Positions 49,863-58,231 of a stretch of 64,000 nucleotides of DNA are shown here, one piece after another. The stretch's first letter is position 1; every line of letters starts with the position of its first letter. Below the pieces are notes generated by a model that did no database searches, was not told the origin of the DNA, and saw only the letters and a program-made list of their open reading frames with translations. The translations under genes were made by a program, and so were the position numbers. This DNA comes from Solilutibacter tolerans (GTDB lineage Bacteria; Pseudomonadota; Gammaproteobacteria; Xanthomonadales; Xanthomonadaceae). The stretch lies in NCBI RefSeq assembly GCF_900155935.1, contig NZ_FTLW01000002.1, positions 248,001 to 312,000 of the forward strand. Reading direction: 5' to 3'.

Positions 49863-51044
49863 TCAGTCCAGCACCCGGCAGAACACCGCCTTGAGGTAAC
49901 GCGACTCCGGCACCTGCGCCAGCCACGGATGGTCCGGACCGGCGCCGGCTACTTTAAGCACCTGCACCGTGCGTCCGGCATAGAACGCGGCGCGGCGCAG
50001 CATGTCGAGGAACTGCTCCTCGCTCACCAATCCCGTGCAGCTGAACGTGGCGAACAGGCCGCCCGGCTTCACTACGCCCAGCGCCGCCTTGTTCATGTCG
50101 AGGTATTTCTTCAGCGCCGGGATCACTTGCTCGCGGTCGCGGGTCATCTTGGCGGGGTCGAGGATGACCACATCAAATCGCTCGCCATTGGTTTGCGCGT
50201 CGCGCAACCACGGAAAGATATCCGCCTGTACGAAGCGCGGCATCGCCTTGCCATGCAGGCCGTTCAATTTCGCGTTGGCGCGCGCGATGTCGAGTACGGA
50301 TGGGTCGATGTCGATGCCGACCACTTCTTCTGCGCCGCGCACTGCTGCGTACACACCAAAACCGCCGGTATTGCAGCACAGGTCCAACACACGCTTGCCT
50401 GCGCATTGGTGCGATAACCATTCGCGGTTCTCGCGCTGGTCGGCAAAAAAGCCGGTTTTGTGTGCGCCGGCAGGATCCGCATTGAACTGGATGCCGTACT
50501 CGGTGATGACCGCGGCCTCGGTGCCTTGGGTGTCGCGGTAATCGAAGCTTTCCTGCTTCTGCACGTGCTCGTCGGCAAAGCTGTGGAAGCGGCAGCCGGG
50601 AAACGCCTCGCGCAAGACATTGAAGATGATGTCGCGGTGTCGCCACGCGCCGGCGCTGAAGAAGCCGACCACCAGCAAGTCGTCATAGCGGTCGATAACC
50701 AGGCCGCTGATGCCATCGCCTTCGCTGTGGAACACGCGCCACGCGTTGGACACTTCATCCAGCTTCAACACCTCGCGGCGCAGACGAATCGCTTCGGCAA
50801 TCTTGTGCGAGAACCAGTCCGCATCGATCACCACATCCGGATTGGTCTCCAAGATGCGCAACGCGATCCGCGAATGGCCGTTGTAGAAACCGGTGCCAAT
50901 AAAGGCCCCGTCCACGCCGTACGCCTGCACCAGGCTGCCGGGCTTGGGCTTCTGCAGCGGCTTTTCAACCAAACGCTGGAAAATCCACGGATGCGTGGAT
51001 TTCCACGCGTTCTTCAGGCGTACAACGGGCAGATCTGAGGTCAT
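49863..51044 (-). CDS. rlmI: class I SAM-dependent 23S rRNA methyltransferase, RlmI-like
   Basis: 393 residues. The N-terminal PUA domain (~1-70: VVRLKNAWKSTHPWIFQRLV) and a central EEHD-like segment precede a Rossmann methyltransferase domain with motif I VLDLCCNTGGFGVYAA, acidic VVGIDIDPSVLDIA, motif IV VVILDPAKMTRDRE and the cysteine of FATFSCTGLV. RlmI makes m5C1962 in 23S rRNA. It is divergent from the Mn riboswitch and alx. Confidence 0.88.
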   Translation of the reverse strand: MTSDLPVVRLKNAWKSTHPWIFQRLVEKPLQKPKPGSLVQAYGVDGAFIGTGFYNGHSRIALRILETNPDVVIDADWFSHKIAEAIRLRREVLKLDEVSNAWRVFHSEGDGISGLVIDRYDDLLVVGFFSAGAWRHRDIIFNVLREAFPGCRFHSFADEHVQKQESFDYRDTQGTEAAVITEYGIQFNADPAGAHKTGFFADQRENREWLSHQCAGKRVLDLCCNTGGFGVYAAVRGAEEVVGIDIDPSVLDIARANAKLNGLHGKAMPRFVQADIFPWLRDAQTNGERFDVVILDPAKMTRDREQVIPALKKYLDMNKAALGVVKPGGLFATFSCTGLVSEEQFLDMLRRAAFYAGRTVQVLKVAGAGPDHPWLAQVPESRYLKAVFCRVLD

Positions 51045-51087
51045 GAGACGGTGGATTTTCCGGACTGCGGCCTGCTATTGTGACCCC

Positions 51088-51216
51088 AGAAGGGGAGTAA
51101 CTCCCAATCACGTCGTCGTCATTTCGGATCCGTCCCCGGCGTCGTGGCAGGCAGACCAGCCTGTGAGCCAGACCTTCGCCCATGCGGCTAAGGTGCGTCT
51201 TCGATCAGAAGCCCCA
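51088..51216 (+). ncRNA. yybP-ykoY-type manganese riboswitch candidate
   Basis: The leader upstream of a TerC/Alx gene contains GAAGGGGAGTAACTCCC (from 51089), matching the conserved GGGGAGUA start of the class. The 3' part has AGACCTTCGCCC and, after a loop, GCTAAGGTGCGTCTTC (51169-51204), equivalent to the paired GACCUUYGCC...AAGGU(C) element of E. coli alx. The order, spacing (~120 nt) and downstream gene all agree. A TGCTATTGT extended -10 (51074-51081) lies just upstream. The ligand Mn2+ is inferred from the family. Confidence 0.8.
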
Positions 51217-51260
51217 GAGCCGTCTCGTGCCTTGCGCACACTTTGACGGACAACGTGACT

Positions 51261-52220
51261 ATGGAAACTATTGGTAACCCCCTACTTTGGGCCGTGTTCG
51301 GCCTGTTGGTGGTGCTTGCGCTGGTGATCGACTTGGTATTGCTGCGCCATGGCGGCCCGCACAAGGTGACCTTCAAGGAGGCCGCGTGGTGGAGCGCAGG
51401 CTGGGTGTTGCTGGCACTCGCTTTCAACGCTTGGCTGTGGTGGTACGTGGGCCAGCAATCGGACGCTGCGGAGGCTAATCGCGTCGGTCTGGAGTTCTTG
51501 ACCGGCTATTTGGTGGAGAAGTCGCTGGCGGTCGACAACATCTTCGTCTTTCTGATGATCTTCACCTACTTTTCGGTGCCGGAGATCCAGCGCCAGCGCG
51601 TGCTGATCATCGGCATCCTGCTGGCCATCGTGCTGCGCGCCATCCTGATCTTCGTCGGCGCGTTGCTGCTGGCCAAATTCCACTGGATTCTGTATGTCTT
51701 CGGCGCCTTCCTGTTACTGACCGGTTACAAGATGATGCGCAGCGCCGGCCACGCCCCCGACCTGGAGCGGAACCCCGCGTTGAAATGGATGCGCCGCCAC
51801 TTGCGCCTGACCCAGGATTACCAAGGGGATGCGCTTAGCGTCACCCGCGATGGCGTGCGTTGGTTGACGCCTTTGTTTGCGGTAATTGCCTTGATTGGCA
51901 TTACCGATGTCATTTTCGCGGTGGATTCGATCCCGGCCATCTTCGCGATCACCGATGACCCGTTCATCGTGCTGACGTCCAACGTTTTCGCCGTGTTGGG
52001 TCTGCGCGCGATGTTCTTCCTCTTGCAGGGTATGGCGGATCGCTTCCATCTGCTCCCTTACGGCTTGGCATTGGTCCTGATGTTCATCGGCGCCAAGATG
52101 CTACTGATCGACGTCTACAAGATCCCGGTGGCCGCGTCGCTAGGCGTGGTAGCGGTAATTTTGGCGGGTGTGGTGGTGCTCAGCCTGCGCCACCCGGCCA
52201 AGGCGGATTCCTCGGGTTGA
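51261..52220 (+). CDS. alx: TerC/Alx-family membrane protein (Mn exporter type)
   Basis: 319 residues from the ATG at 51261 (a TTG at 51243 is an alternative; neither has a strong ribosome site). About nine transmembrane segments carry the paired acidic signatures of the family: VEKSLAVDNIFVFLMIF and GITDVIFAVDSIPAIFAIT, thought to bind Mn2+. The size equals E. coli Alx (321 aa), a pH- and Mn-responsive exporter controlled by a yybP-ykoY riboswitch. The same regulation is inferred here. Confidence 0.9.
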   Translation: METIGNPLLWAVFGLLVVLALVIDLVLLRHGGPHKVTFKEAAWWSAGWVLLALAFNAWLWWYVGQQSDAAEANRVGLEFLTGYLVEKSLAVDNIFVFLMIFTYFSVPEIQRQRVLIIGILLAIVLRAILIFVGALLLAKFHWILYVFGAFLLLTGYKMMRSAGHAPDLERNPALKWMRRHLRLTQDYQGDALSVTRDGVRWLTPLFAVIALIGITDVIFAVDSIPAIFAITDDPFIVLTSNVFAVLGLRAMFFLLQGMADRFHLLPYGLALVLMFIGAKMLLIDVYKIPVAASLGVVAVILAGVVVLSLRHPAKADSSG

Positions 52221-52250
52221 ATGCCGGGCCTTTGCCACCATGTCTGCGTA

Positions 52251-53036
52251 ATGGACCTGCCACAAGACGACATCCCCGACACCCCCGCCCAGCGCGCCCA
52301 GGATCGCAGGCGCCTCTTGCGCGCCTTCAATATGAGCTTGGCGACCGTGCTGGTGCTGACGGTGATCTTCTTCAGCCAATCGGCCTTTGATTTCCGCCAG
52401 TTCACGGTGATGCCGCATGACCTGGCGGGCCTGGTTGGCGTGATTACGGCGCCGCTCCTGCATGGCGATCTGAAGCATTTGGCGATGAACAGTATCGCCA
52501 TACTGATGCTGGGCACGCTGGCCGGCAGCGTGTATCCGCGCGCCACGATCCGCGCCCTGCCCATCATGTGGGTCACGTCGGGCTTGGTCGCATGGCTCTT
52601 GGGCGGCCCAGGCGAACATCATCTCGGCGCCAGCGGCGTGACCCATGGCTTGGGCTTCCTGGTGTTCACGCTGGGACTGCTCCGGCGTGATCGTGCGGCG
52701 ATTGCTGCCGGCATGCTGGCCTTTCTCTTTTATGGCGGGATGCTGCTGACCGTGCTGCCGCAGGAGCCCGGGATCAGCTGGCAATCGCATTTGGGTGGCG
52801 CGCTGGGTGGCGCGATCTCCGCCTGGTTGTTCCGCCGCGCCGATCCGATGCCGCCGCGACGCAAATACAGCTGGGAGCTGGAGGAAGAAGAAGCCGAACG
52901 CCAGGCCTTGCTGGATGCGCAGTTCGAGCCCGCGCGGCCGGAGAATGTGCCGGTGTTGTGGCATCGCGATACAGCCGCTCCCGACGATGAAAACAACGTG
53001 CTGCCGTTCCGCCGCACAACTCCGTCCGATCGATGA
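52251..53036 (+). CDS. rhomboid-family intramembrane serine protease
   Basis: 261 residues from the ATG at 52251. Six transmembrane segments; the catalytic Ser is in HHLGASGVTHGLGF (GxSG) and the His in WQSHLGGALGG. The L1-loop HGDLKHLAMNSIAIL is also present. The C-terminal ~55 residues are soluble and rich in Glu, Arg and Pro. Substrates are unknown. The stop TGA (53034-53036) starts the second copy of the 19-bp repeat. The gene follows alx by 30 bp. Confidence 0.87.
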   Translation: MDLPQDDIPDTPAQRAQDRRRLLRAFNMSLATVLVLTVIFFSQSAFDFRQFTVMPHDLAGLVGVITAPLLHGDLKHLAMNSIAILMLGTLAGSVYPRATIRALPIMWVTSGLVAWLLGGPGEHHLGASGVTHGLGFLVFTLGLLRRDRAAIAAGMLAFLFYGGMLLTVLPQEPGISWQSHLGGALGGAISAWLFRRADPMPPRRKYSWELEEEEAERQALLDAQFEPARPENVPVLWHRDTAAPDDENNVLPFRRTTPSDR

Positions 53037-53052
53037 ACGAAGCGACATCGAC
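53034..53052 (+). repeat. 19-bp exact repeat, copy 2 (TGAACGAAGCGACATCGAC)
   Basis: Identical to 24026-24044. It begins at the rhomboid stop codon. Confidence 0.85.
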
Positions 53053-53136
53053 ATGACTTCCGGCCGGTGACGGTGAGGCGCTGCTGATCGCATGCTGAGG
53101 GCCTGACAACCCGCGTCCCGATACAAGGAGTTTCCC

Positions 53137-54171
53137 ATGTCGCAGTGGTTCTTCATCCAGCCCGGCCAGACCGAGCGCACCGGCCCGCTTGATCCCGAGG
53201 CCGCGTTCGACCATGTGAAATCCCATCCCGATGCCCTGTGCTGGCGGCAAGGCCTGTCCGGCTGGCAGCCGGCACGCGCGATGCCCGAATTTGCCGAAGC
53301 CTTCGGCGCGGGCCTGCCGGATGACCTACCGCCGATTCCTTCGGCCGCGCAGTCCTCGCGCATGGTGGCCGACGACATCGACTACCGCATCGTCGGCAAC
53401 GACATGCCGTTCGTCGAGATCGAGCTGGACCCCGGCGAAAGCGCGGTCGCCGAAGCCGGCGCACTGATGTACAAGGACGCCGTTGTGCAAATGGACACGG
53501 TGTTTGGCGACGGCAGCCGCAAGGAAGGTGGCGGCAGTGGCGTGATGGATGCGATCTTCGCCGGCGCGCGCCGCGTGGTGACCGGCGAAAGCCTCTTCAC
53601 CACCGTGTTCACGCACGCGGGCCAAGGCAAGGCGAAGGTGGCATTTGCCGCACCCTATCCAGGCACCGTGATCCCGCTGCGTCTGTCCGAACATGGCGGC
53701 CGCATCATCTGCCAGAAGGACAGCTTCCTCGCCGGCGCGCGCGGGGTGAAGCTGGGCATCTTCTTCCAGAAGCGCATCCTAACCGGCTTGTTCGGCGGCG
53801 AGGGCTTCATCATGCAGCAGCTCGATGGCGATGGCTGGGTGTTCGTGCATGCCGGCGGCACGCTGGTCGAACGCGAGCTGCGCGCGGGCGAGCGCATCGA
53901 TGTCGATACCGGCTGCGTGGCGGCATTCGAATCCACCATCAACATGGACATCCGCCCGGTCGGCGGCATCAAGAGCATGTTGTTCGGCGGCGAAGGCGTG
54001 TTCCTCGCCACGTTGAGTGGCCCGGGCAAGGTGTGGCTGCAGTCGTTGCCGTTCTCACGCATGGCCGGTCGCATGCTGGCGGCCGCGCCGCAGGCCGGCG
54101 GCAAGAATGTCGGCGAAGGCTCGGTGCTGGGCGGCCTGGGTCGCATCCTCGACGGTGACAGCCCGTTCTGA
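53137..54171 (+). CDS. GYF_2-AIM24 (TIGR00266) fusion protein
   Basis: 344 residues; the ATG has AAGGAG 7 nt upstream. Residues ~1-55 form a GYF_2-type domain (QWFFIQPGQTERTGPL ... WRQGLSGWQPA). From ~80 onward is the AIM24/TIGR00266 beta-sandwich, with YRIVGNDMPFVEIELDPGES, EAGALMYKD, GEGFIMQQLDGDGWVFVHAGG and CVAAFESTINMDI. The AIM24 domain is related to TRAP-like folds; its bacterial role is unknown. GYF_2 domains usually bind proline-rich peptides, so the fusion may be an adaptor. Confidence 0.85.
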   Translation: MSQWFFIQPGQTERTGPLDPEAAFDHVKSHPDALCWRQGLSGWQPARAMPEFAEAFGAGLPDDLPPIPSAAQSSRMVADDIDYRIVGNDMPFVEIELDPGESAVAEAGALMYKDAVVQMDTVFGDGSRKEGGGSGVMDAIFAGARRVVTGESLFTTVFTHAGQGKAKVAFAAPYPGTVIPLRLSEHGGRIICQKDSFLAGARGVKLGIFFQKRILTGLFGGEGFIMQQLDGDGWVFVHAGGTLVERELRAGERIDVDTGCVAAFESTINMDIRPVGGIKSMLFGGEGVFLATLSGPGKVWLQSLPFSRMAGRMLAAAPQAGGKNVGEGSVLGGLGRILDGDSPF

Positions 54172-54223
54172 ACGCTGCGTGGCCGATGACGCGTGGCGTG
54201 GTGATCGCGCCACGCGCATCGCC

Positions 54224-54229
54224 GACAAT
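54224..54229 (+). promoter_or_regulatory. possible -10 element (GACAAT) of a leaderless transcript
   Basis: GACAAT is followed by 6 nt and the ATG at 54236. GTGATC 17 bp upstream is a weak -35. Confidence 0.4.
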
Positions 54230-54235
54230 GGTGCG

Positions 54236-55258
54236 ATGGTCATGATGATGTCGCTTCGTTCTCTTTCTCTCGTTGCCGCGGCCTGCGCGCTCGCGGCATG
54301 CGGCAGTGCACCGGTCAAGACGGCTGTGCCCGCCTCGAAGCCCACCGTGCAAGCACCGCTGCCCAAGCCGAAGATCGGCCTCGCGCTCGGCGGCGGTGCG
54401 GCGAAAGGTTTTGCGCACATCGGCGTGATCAAGATGCTGGAAGCCAACGGCATCCAGGCCGATGTGGTCGCCGGCACCAGTGCGGGCAGCGTGGTCGGCG
54501 CCCTGTACGCCAGCGGGATGACCCCGTATCAATTGCAAACGCAGGCCTTCGCGCTGGATGAAACCAAGATCCGCGATGTCAGCCTGTTTTCCGGCGGCCT
54601 CGTCAAAGGCCAGAAGCTGCAGGATTACGTCAATACCCTGCTGAAGCAAAAGCCGATGCAATCGTTCAACAAACCGTTCGGCGCGGTGGCGACGGAACTT
54701 TCCACCGGCAAGCGCACGGTCTTCGTCCGCGGCAATGCGGGACAAGCGGTACGCGCCTCCAGCAGTGTTCCCGGTGTGTTTGAGCCCGTGCAAATCGGCA
54801 AGACCCGTTATGTCGATGGCGGCGTGGTCAGCCCCGTACCGGTCGATGCCGCGCGAGACCTGGGTGCGGATGTCGTTATCGCGGTGGATATCTCCAGCAA
54901 GGCGGCGGGGAACAAGCCGGGCAGCATGCTTGGCATCGTCAACCAGTCAATCACGATCATGGGCCAGAAGCTGGGCGAGCAAGAACTCGCGCGCGCGGAC
55001 ATCGTGATCCGCCCACGCGTCGGCAAGATTGGTTCGGCGGATTTCGAGCAAAAGAATGTCGCGATCCTGGAAGGCGAACGCGCGACCCAGGCAGCGATGC
55101 CGCAGATCAAGGCGAAGATCGCTGCTTGGCAGCGTGCGCGCGCCGCGGCCATCGCCAAGCGCACGCCGCCGCCAGCCAAACCAAAATGCGATCCCAGCTT
55201 GCTGGACAAGCTGGGCCGCTGGATTGGACGCGATAGCAGCTGCGCCGCCACTGATTGA
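54236..55258 (+). CDS. patatin-like phospholipase lipoprotein (RssA-like)
   Basis: 340 residues from the ATG at 54236; ATGs at 54242, 54245 and 54248 are also possible. The lipobox is LAAC (Cys22). The patatin core has the oxyanion loop GLALGGGAAKGFAHIGV, the nucleophile motif GTSAG and the catalytic DG in YVDGGVVSPVPV, a complete Ser-Asp dyad. It should be a membrane-anchored lipid acyl hydrolase. The C-terminal tail is basic and Pro/Ala-rich. A GACAAT exactly 6 nt before the first ATG suggests a leaderless mRNA. Confidence 0.87.
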   Translation: MVMMMSLRSLSLVAAACALAACGSAPVKTAVPASKPTVQAPLPKPKIGLALGGGAAKGFAHIGVIKMLEANGIQADVVAGTSAGSVVGALYASGMTPYQLQTQAFALDETKIRDVSLFSGGLVKGQKLQDYVNTLLKQKPMQSFNKPFGAVATELSTGKRTVFVRGNAGQAVRASSSVPGVFEPVQIGKTRYVDGGVVSPVPVDAARDLGADVVIAVDISSKAAGNKPGSMLGIVNQSITIMGQKLGEQELARADIVIRPRVGKIGSADFEQKNVAILEGERATQAAMPQIKAKIAAWQRARAAAIAKRTPPPAKPKCDPSLLDKLGRWIGRDSSCAATD

Positions 55259-55280
55259 TCGGCACCCATTGGATATTGAT

Positions 55281-55820
55281 ATGAAGCTTGTCCACGCCCC
55301 TTTGCCGTTCGCCCTCGCTGCCGCACTCATCGGCTGTACACCAGCCGCCAACGATGCGGCACAAAATGCGCGCACTACTCCCCCCGCCGCTGAAACCGCA
55401 TCTGCCGCCGCCAGCGCAGCCTCGCCCGCGCCGGTATCGGCTACGCCCATCGCCGAAGCACCGGGTACTAAAGCAACATCGACAGCGGTGGCTACCGCTT
55501 GCGATCAAACCATTACGTTTGCCGCAGGCAACAACGCCGCGACAGCATCTGGGAAGGTCGCCGGGCATGCTGGCTGCAGCTTTCGCATGCAAGGGCAGGC
55601 AGGTCAGCGTATCGAGGTGGTCCTGATCGGCAGCCCGTATTTGATTGCGTTGTTGTTTGCGCCAAGCGCCAAGGACACCGCTATCGCCGGCCCCTTGGAC
55701 AAATTGGATGCGATGCTGCCTGAAACGGGCGAATACGAAATCCGTGTCGCCCAAGTGCGCGCCGAGGCGCGTCGCAATGCAGCGCCCAAAACATTCGAAT
55801 TGAAGGTCAGTCTGCGCTGA
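55281..55820 (+). CDS. hypothetical lipoprotein with Ala/Pro/Thr-rich linker
   Basis: 179 residues from the ATG at 55281, with lipobox LIGC (Cys19). Residues 20-72 are a low-complexity Ala/Pro/Thr/Ser linker. The C-terminal ~105 residues begin at a cysteine (ACDQTITFAAGNNAATASG) and contain GCSFRMQGQAGQRIEVVLIG and a final EYEIRVAQVRAEAR...FELKVSL. This looks like a beta-sandwich of the PPC (pre-peptidase C-terminal) type seen in inhibitor or adhesion domains. The function is unknown. It follows the patatin gene by 22 bp. Confidence 0.65.
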   Translation: MKLVHAPLPFALAAALIGCTPAANDAAQNARTTPPAAETASAAASAASPAPVSATPIAEAPGTKATSTAVATACDQTITFAAGNNAATASGKVAGHAGCSFRMQGQAGQRIEVVLIGSPYLIALLFAPSAKDTAIAGPLDKLDAMLPETGEYEIRVAQVRAEARRNAAPKTFELKVSLR

Positions 55821-56059
55821 TCCGGCTCAATGGGGCTGGCAGACAGTCCAGCCCCGTTGCCGATCATGCGCGTATGACAACCGTAGCAGCGACGCCATCG
55901 CGCGCTAGCAACAATATGTTCCTTGACGCATTGCGCACATCGACTTTCGCAACGAGAAAGATCGAAACCGCCAACCCTTTTGTCTTCAGCCCTTGTCTTC
56001 ACCGGTTACGAAGACGCGGCGCTGCAATATCCCCGCATCTTCAATCGTGGATGTCGCCG

Positions 56060-56392
56060 ATGAAATTTTTTGCTGCCCTCGTTGCTGCCACGGTGATGTT
56101 GACTGCCTGCGCATCGACATCGCCCAGGCCAGATGCAAACGGCGTATTGACCTTCAGTGGCAAGGTTTCGGCCATCGATACCGGCTGTTATGTCGATGGC
56201 GTGTGCACCGCAACCGTCGATGGCGTGGTGGTCACGACGATGACCGGCGAGCGCCTCAACAACCCCGTCTGGGGTGAGCCCAACAGCCTGCCCGCGGTCG
56301 GTCAGCGCGCAGAAGTCCGTTGTTTATCGACAGGTCCGTCCAGCTGTACATTGAAGGGAAGTCGCGACTATCACCTGCGCGTCCTGCCTTGA
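56060..56392 (+). CDS. small hypothetical lipoprotein
   Basis: 110 residues. The ATG at 56060 gives the compact lipoprotein signal MKFFAALVAATVMLTACAS (Cys17); an ATG at 56051 adds three residues. The mature part has four cysteines (GCYVDGVCTATVDG, RCLSTGPSSC), likely two disulfides, and OB-fold-like short strands. The function is unknown. The ~240-bp stretch before it (55821-56059) shows no other gene I can support. Confidence 0.6.
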   Translation: MKFFAALVAATVMLTACASTSPRPDANGVLTFSGKVSAIDTGCYVDGVCTATVDGVVVTTMTGERLNNPVWGEPNSLPAVGQRAEVRCLSTGPSSCTLKGSRDYHLRVLP

Positions 56393-56437
56393 TCGTCCTG
56401 CCTTGATCCAGCGCAAGCGCGCGCTTGGCCCGCGGCG

Positions 56438-56443
56438 TAGAAT
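56438..56443 (+). promoter_or_regulatory. possible -10 element (TAGAAT) of a leaderless phhA transcript
   Basis: TAGAAT is followed by 6 nt and the phhA ATG at 56450. The 14-bp palindrome CAAGCGCGCGCTTG (56414-56427) covers the -35 area and could be an operator. Confidence 0.45.
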
Positions 56444-56449
56444 CATTGT

Positions 56450-57340
56450 ATGAACAGCACTCCACGCCGCGTCGAGAACATCGTCACTGACAAGGGCAAG
56501 GTCCCGGTTTACGCGACCGGCATCATCGACCAGCCGTGGGAGGGTTACAGCGAAACCGATCACGATGTCTGGCGCATGTTGTATCAACGCCAACGTGAGT
56601 TGCTGGTGGGCCGTGCGAGCGATGAGTTCCTTGTCGCGCAGGATGCAATGGGCATGACGCCCGACCGCATCCCCAAGTTTGCTGACCTCAATGCCGTGCT
56701 GAAAGCCGCGACCGGCTGGGAGATCATCGGTGTCGAAGGCTTGCTGCCGGAACTCGACTTCTTTGATCATCTCGCCAACCGCCGCTTTCCGGTGACGTGG
56801 TGGATCCGTCGCCCGGACCAACTCGATTACATCGAAGAGCCTGATCTCTTCCACGATCTGTTCGGTCACGTGCCGCTGCTCATGGTGCCGGTGTTTGCCG
56901 ATTACATGGCGGCGTATGGCCGCGGCGGCGTGAAGGCACATGGCATCAACCCCGATGCACTGGTCCACCTGACGCGCCTGTACTGGTACACGGTGGAATT
57001 CGGCTTGATCCAGCAGAAAGATGGCCTGCGCATCTATGGCAGCGGCATCGTGTCATCCAAGGGCGAAAGCATTTATTCGCTGGAATCGGATTCGCCCAAC
57101 CGCGTTGGCTTTGACCTTGAGCGCATCATGCGCACGCGCTATCGCATCGACAGTTACCAGAAGACCTATTTCGTCATCGATAGTTTCGAGCAATTAATGG
57201 AAGCGACCGGCCCCGACTTCACGCCGATCTACGAGCGCCTGGCCGATTTGCCCTCGTTCCCCGCAGGTGAGCTGCAGGCCGATGACCGCGTGATCCATCG
57301 CGGCAGTGGTGAAGGCTGGCCGACCGACGCGGATACCTGA
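56450..57340 (+). CDS. phhA: phenylalanine 4-monooxygenase
   Basis: 296 residues. The iron ligands are H135 and H140 in FHDLFGHVPLL and E183 in YWYTVEFGL, the 2-His-1-Glu facial triad of pterin-dependent aromatic hydroxylases. The pterin-site segment GVEGLLPELDFFDHLANRRF precedes them. It converts phenylalanine to tyrosine with O2 and tetrahydropterin. No pterin-recycling gene (phhB) is adjacent. A TAGAAT 6 nt before the ATG and the lack of a ribosome site point to a leaderless transcript. Confidence 0.94.
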   Translation: MNSTPRRVENIVTDKGKVPVYATGIIDQPWEGYSETDHDVWRMLYQRQRELLVGRASDEFLVAQDAMGMTPDRIPKFADLNAVLKAATGWEIIGVEGLLPELDFFDHLANRRFPVTWWIRRPDQLDYIEEPDLFHDLFGHVPLLMVPVFADYMAAYGRGGVKAHGINPDALVHLTRLYWYTVEFGLIQQKDGLRIYGSGIVSSKGESIYSLESDSPNRVGFDLERIMRTRYRIDSYQKTYFVIDSFEQLMEATGPDFTPIYERLADLPSFPAGELQADDRVIHRGSGEGWPTDADT

Positions 57341-57368
57341 TCATCACCTAGCCGCAGCACGCTTAGCC

Positions 57369-58085
57369 CTATTGAAACCTCGCGTTGTTGCGTACTGCGC
57401 GAGGGCGGTTGTATTTGCGTCCCAGCCAGACGGCGGCGGCCATCGCCACCGCCAACGGTGCGAACCACGGAAACAGCTCGATCAGCACCGGCGGCACATC
57501 CGTCGTTGTTTTCAACCAGCGCCATACCGGTTGCATGCCGATGCCGAGAAAGGCGACATGCGTGGCGACTCCTGCGCCCAACATCCCTTGATAATGCTGC
57601 ACGACGTGCCAGTTCGGCTTGCTCGGCCCGCGTTTGGCAAACCGCAGCATCTGCCAGGCATTTATGAGGGCGATCATCGAAAACCCGATGAACAACCATT
57701 GCATCTTCATCAGCCCGAGTGCCAATACCGGCAGGGCAGATAGCACGGGCAACCACAACACCAAATGCCAACCGACACGCGATGTCATCACCCGCCAGTC
57801 GCGCTTGTCGGTCACCGCACGCCACGCCAGCCAGCAGGCCTGCGCAGTCAATGGCAGCAAATAAGCGAGAAACGCACCACTAACCAGATTTTGGCGAAAG
57901 AAGACGTACTCGACCACCAAGGGGATGCCGCTGACGATTACTCCACACATCGCCAGCAAAAAAATCTTGCCGATGGTGCGATGTCGCTGGCTGCCTTTTT
58001 TCATCCCCGCGGCCGACCAGAAGGTGATGAGCGATACCGTGCCCAATAGTGCGTGTAATGCAACAAAGTAGGGATAGGCGGGCAT
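57369..58085 (-). CDS. multi-pass membrane protein, DUF2306-like
   Basis: 238 residues from the ATG at 58085 (an extended start at 58136 is possible). Seven hydrophobic segments are separated by short loops. KGSQRHRTIGKIFLLAMCGVIVSG resembles the KGxxxHRxxG motif of DUF2306-type membrane proteins, whose histidines may bind heme. No function is known. It is divergent from the histidine kinase gene. Confidence 0.55.
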   Translation of the reverse strand: MPAYPYFVALHALLGTVSLITFWSAAGMKKGSQRHRTIGKIFLLAMCGVIVSGIPLVVEYVFFRQNLVSGAFLAYLLPLTAQACWLAWRAVTDKRDWRVMTSRVGWHLVLWLPVLSALPVLALGLMKMQWLFIGFSMIALINAWQMLRFAKRGPSKPNWHVVQHYQGMLGAGVATHVAFLGIGMQPVWRWLKTTTDVPPVLIELFPWFAPLAVAMAAAVWLGRKYNRPRAVRNNARFQ

Positions 58086-58231
58086 CTCGATACGCTCCAG
58101 TGGACTGGCTCTCATCGTCCACTCCGCGCATTGCACATCACAGGCCCAACGGTCACCACCACACCCTGCCGGAAGTCACTTTCTTGCGCATGCGTCTTGC
58201 CATCGCTTGTCGCGCTCTTCAGCATGGCGTC

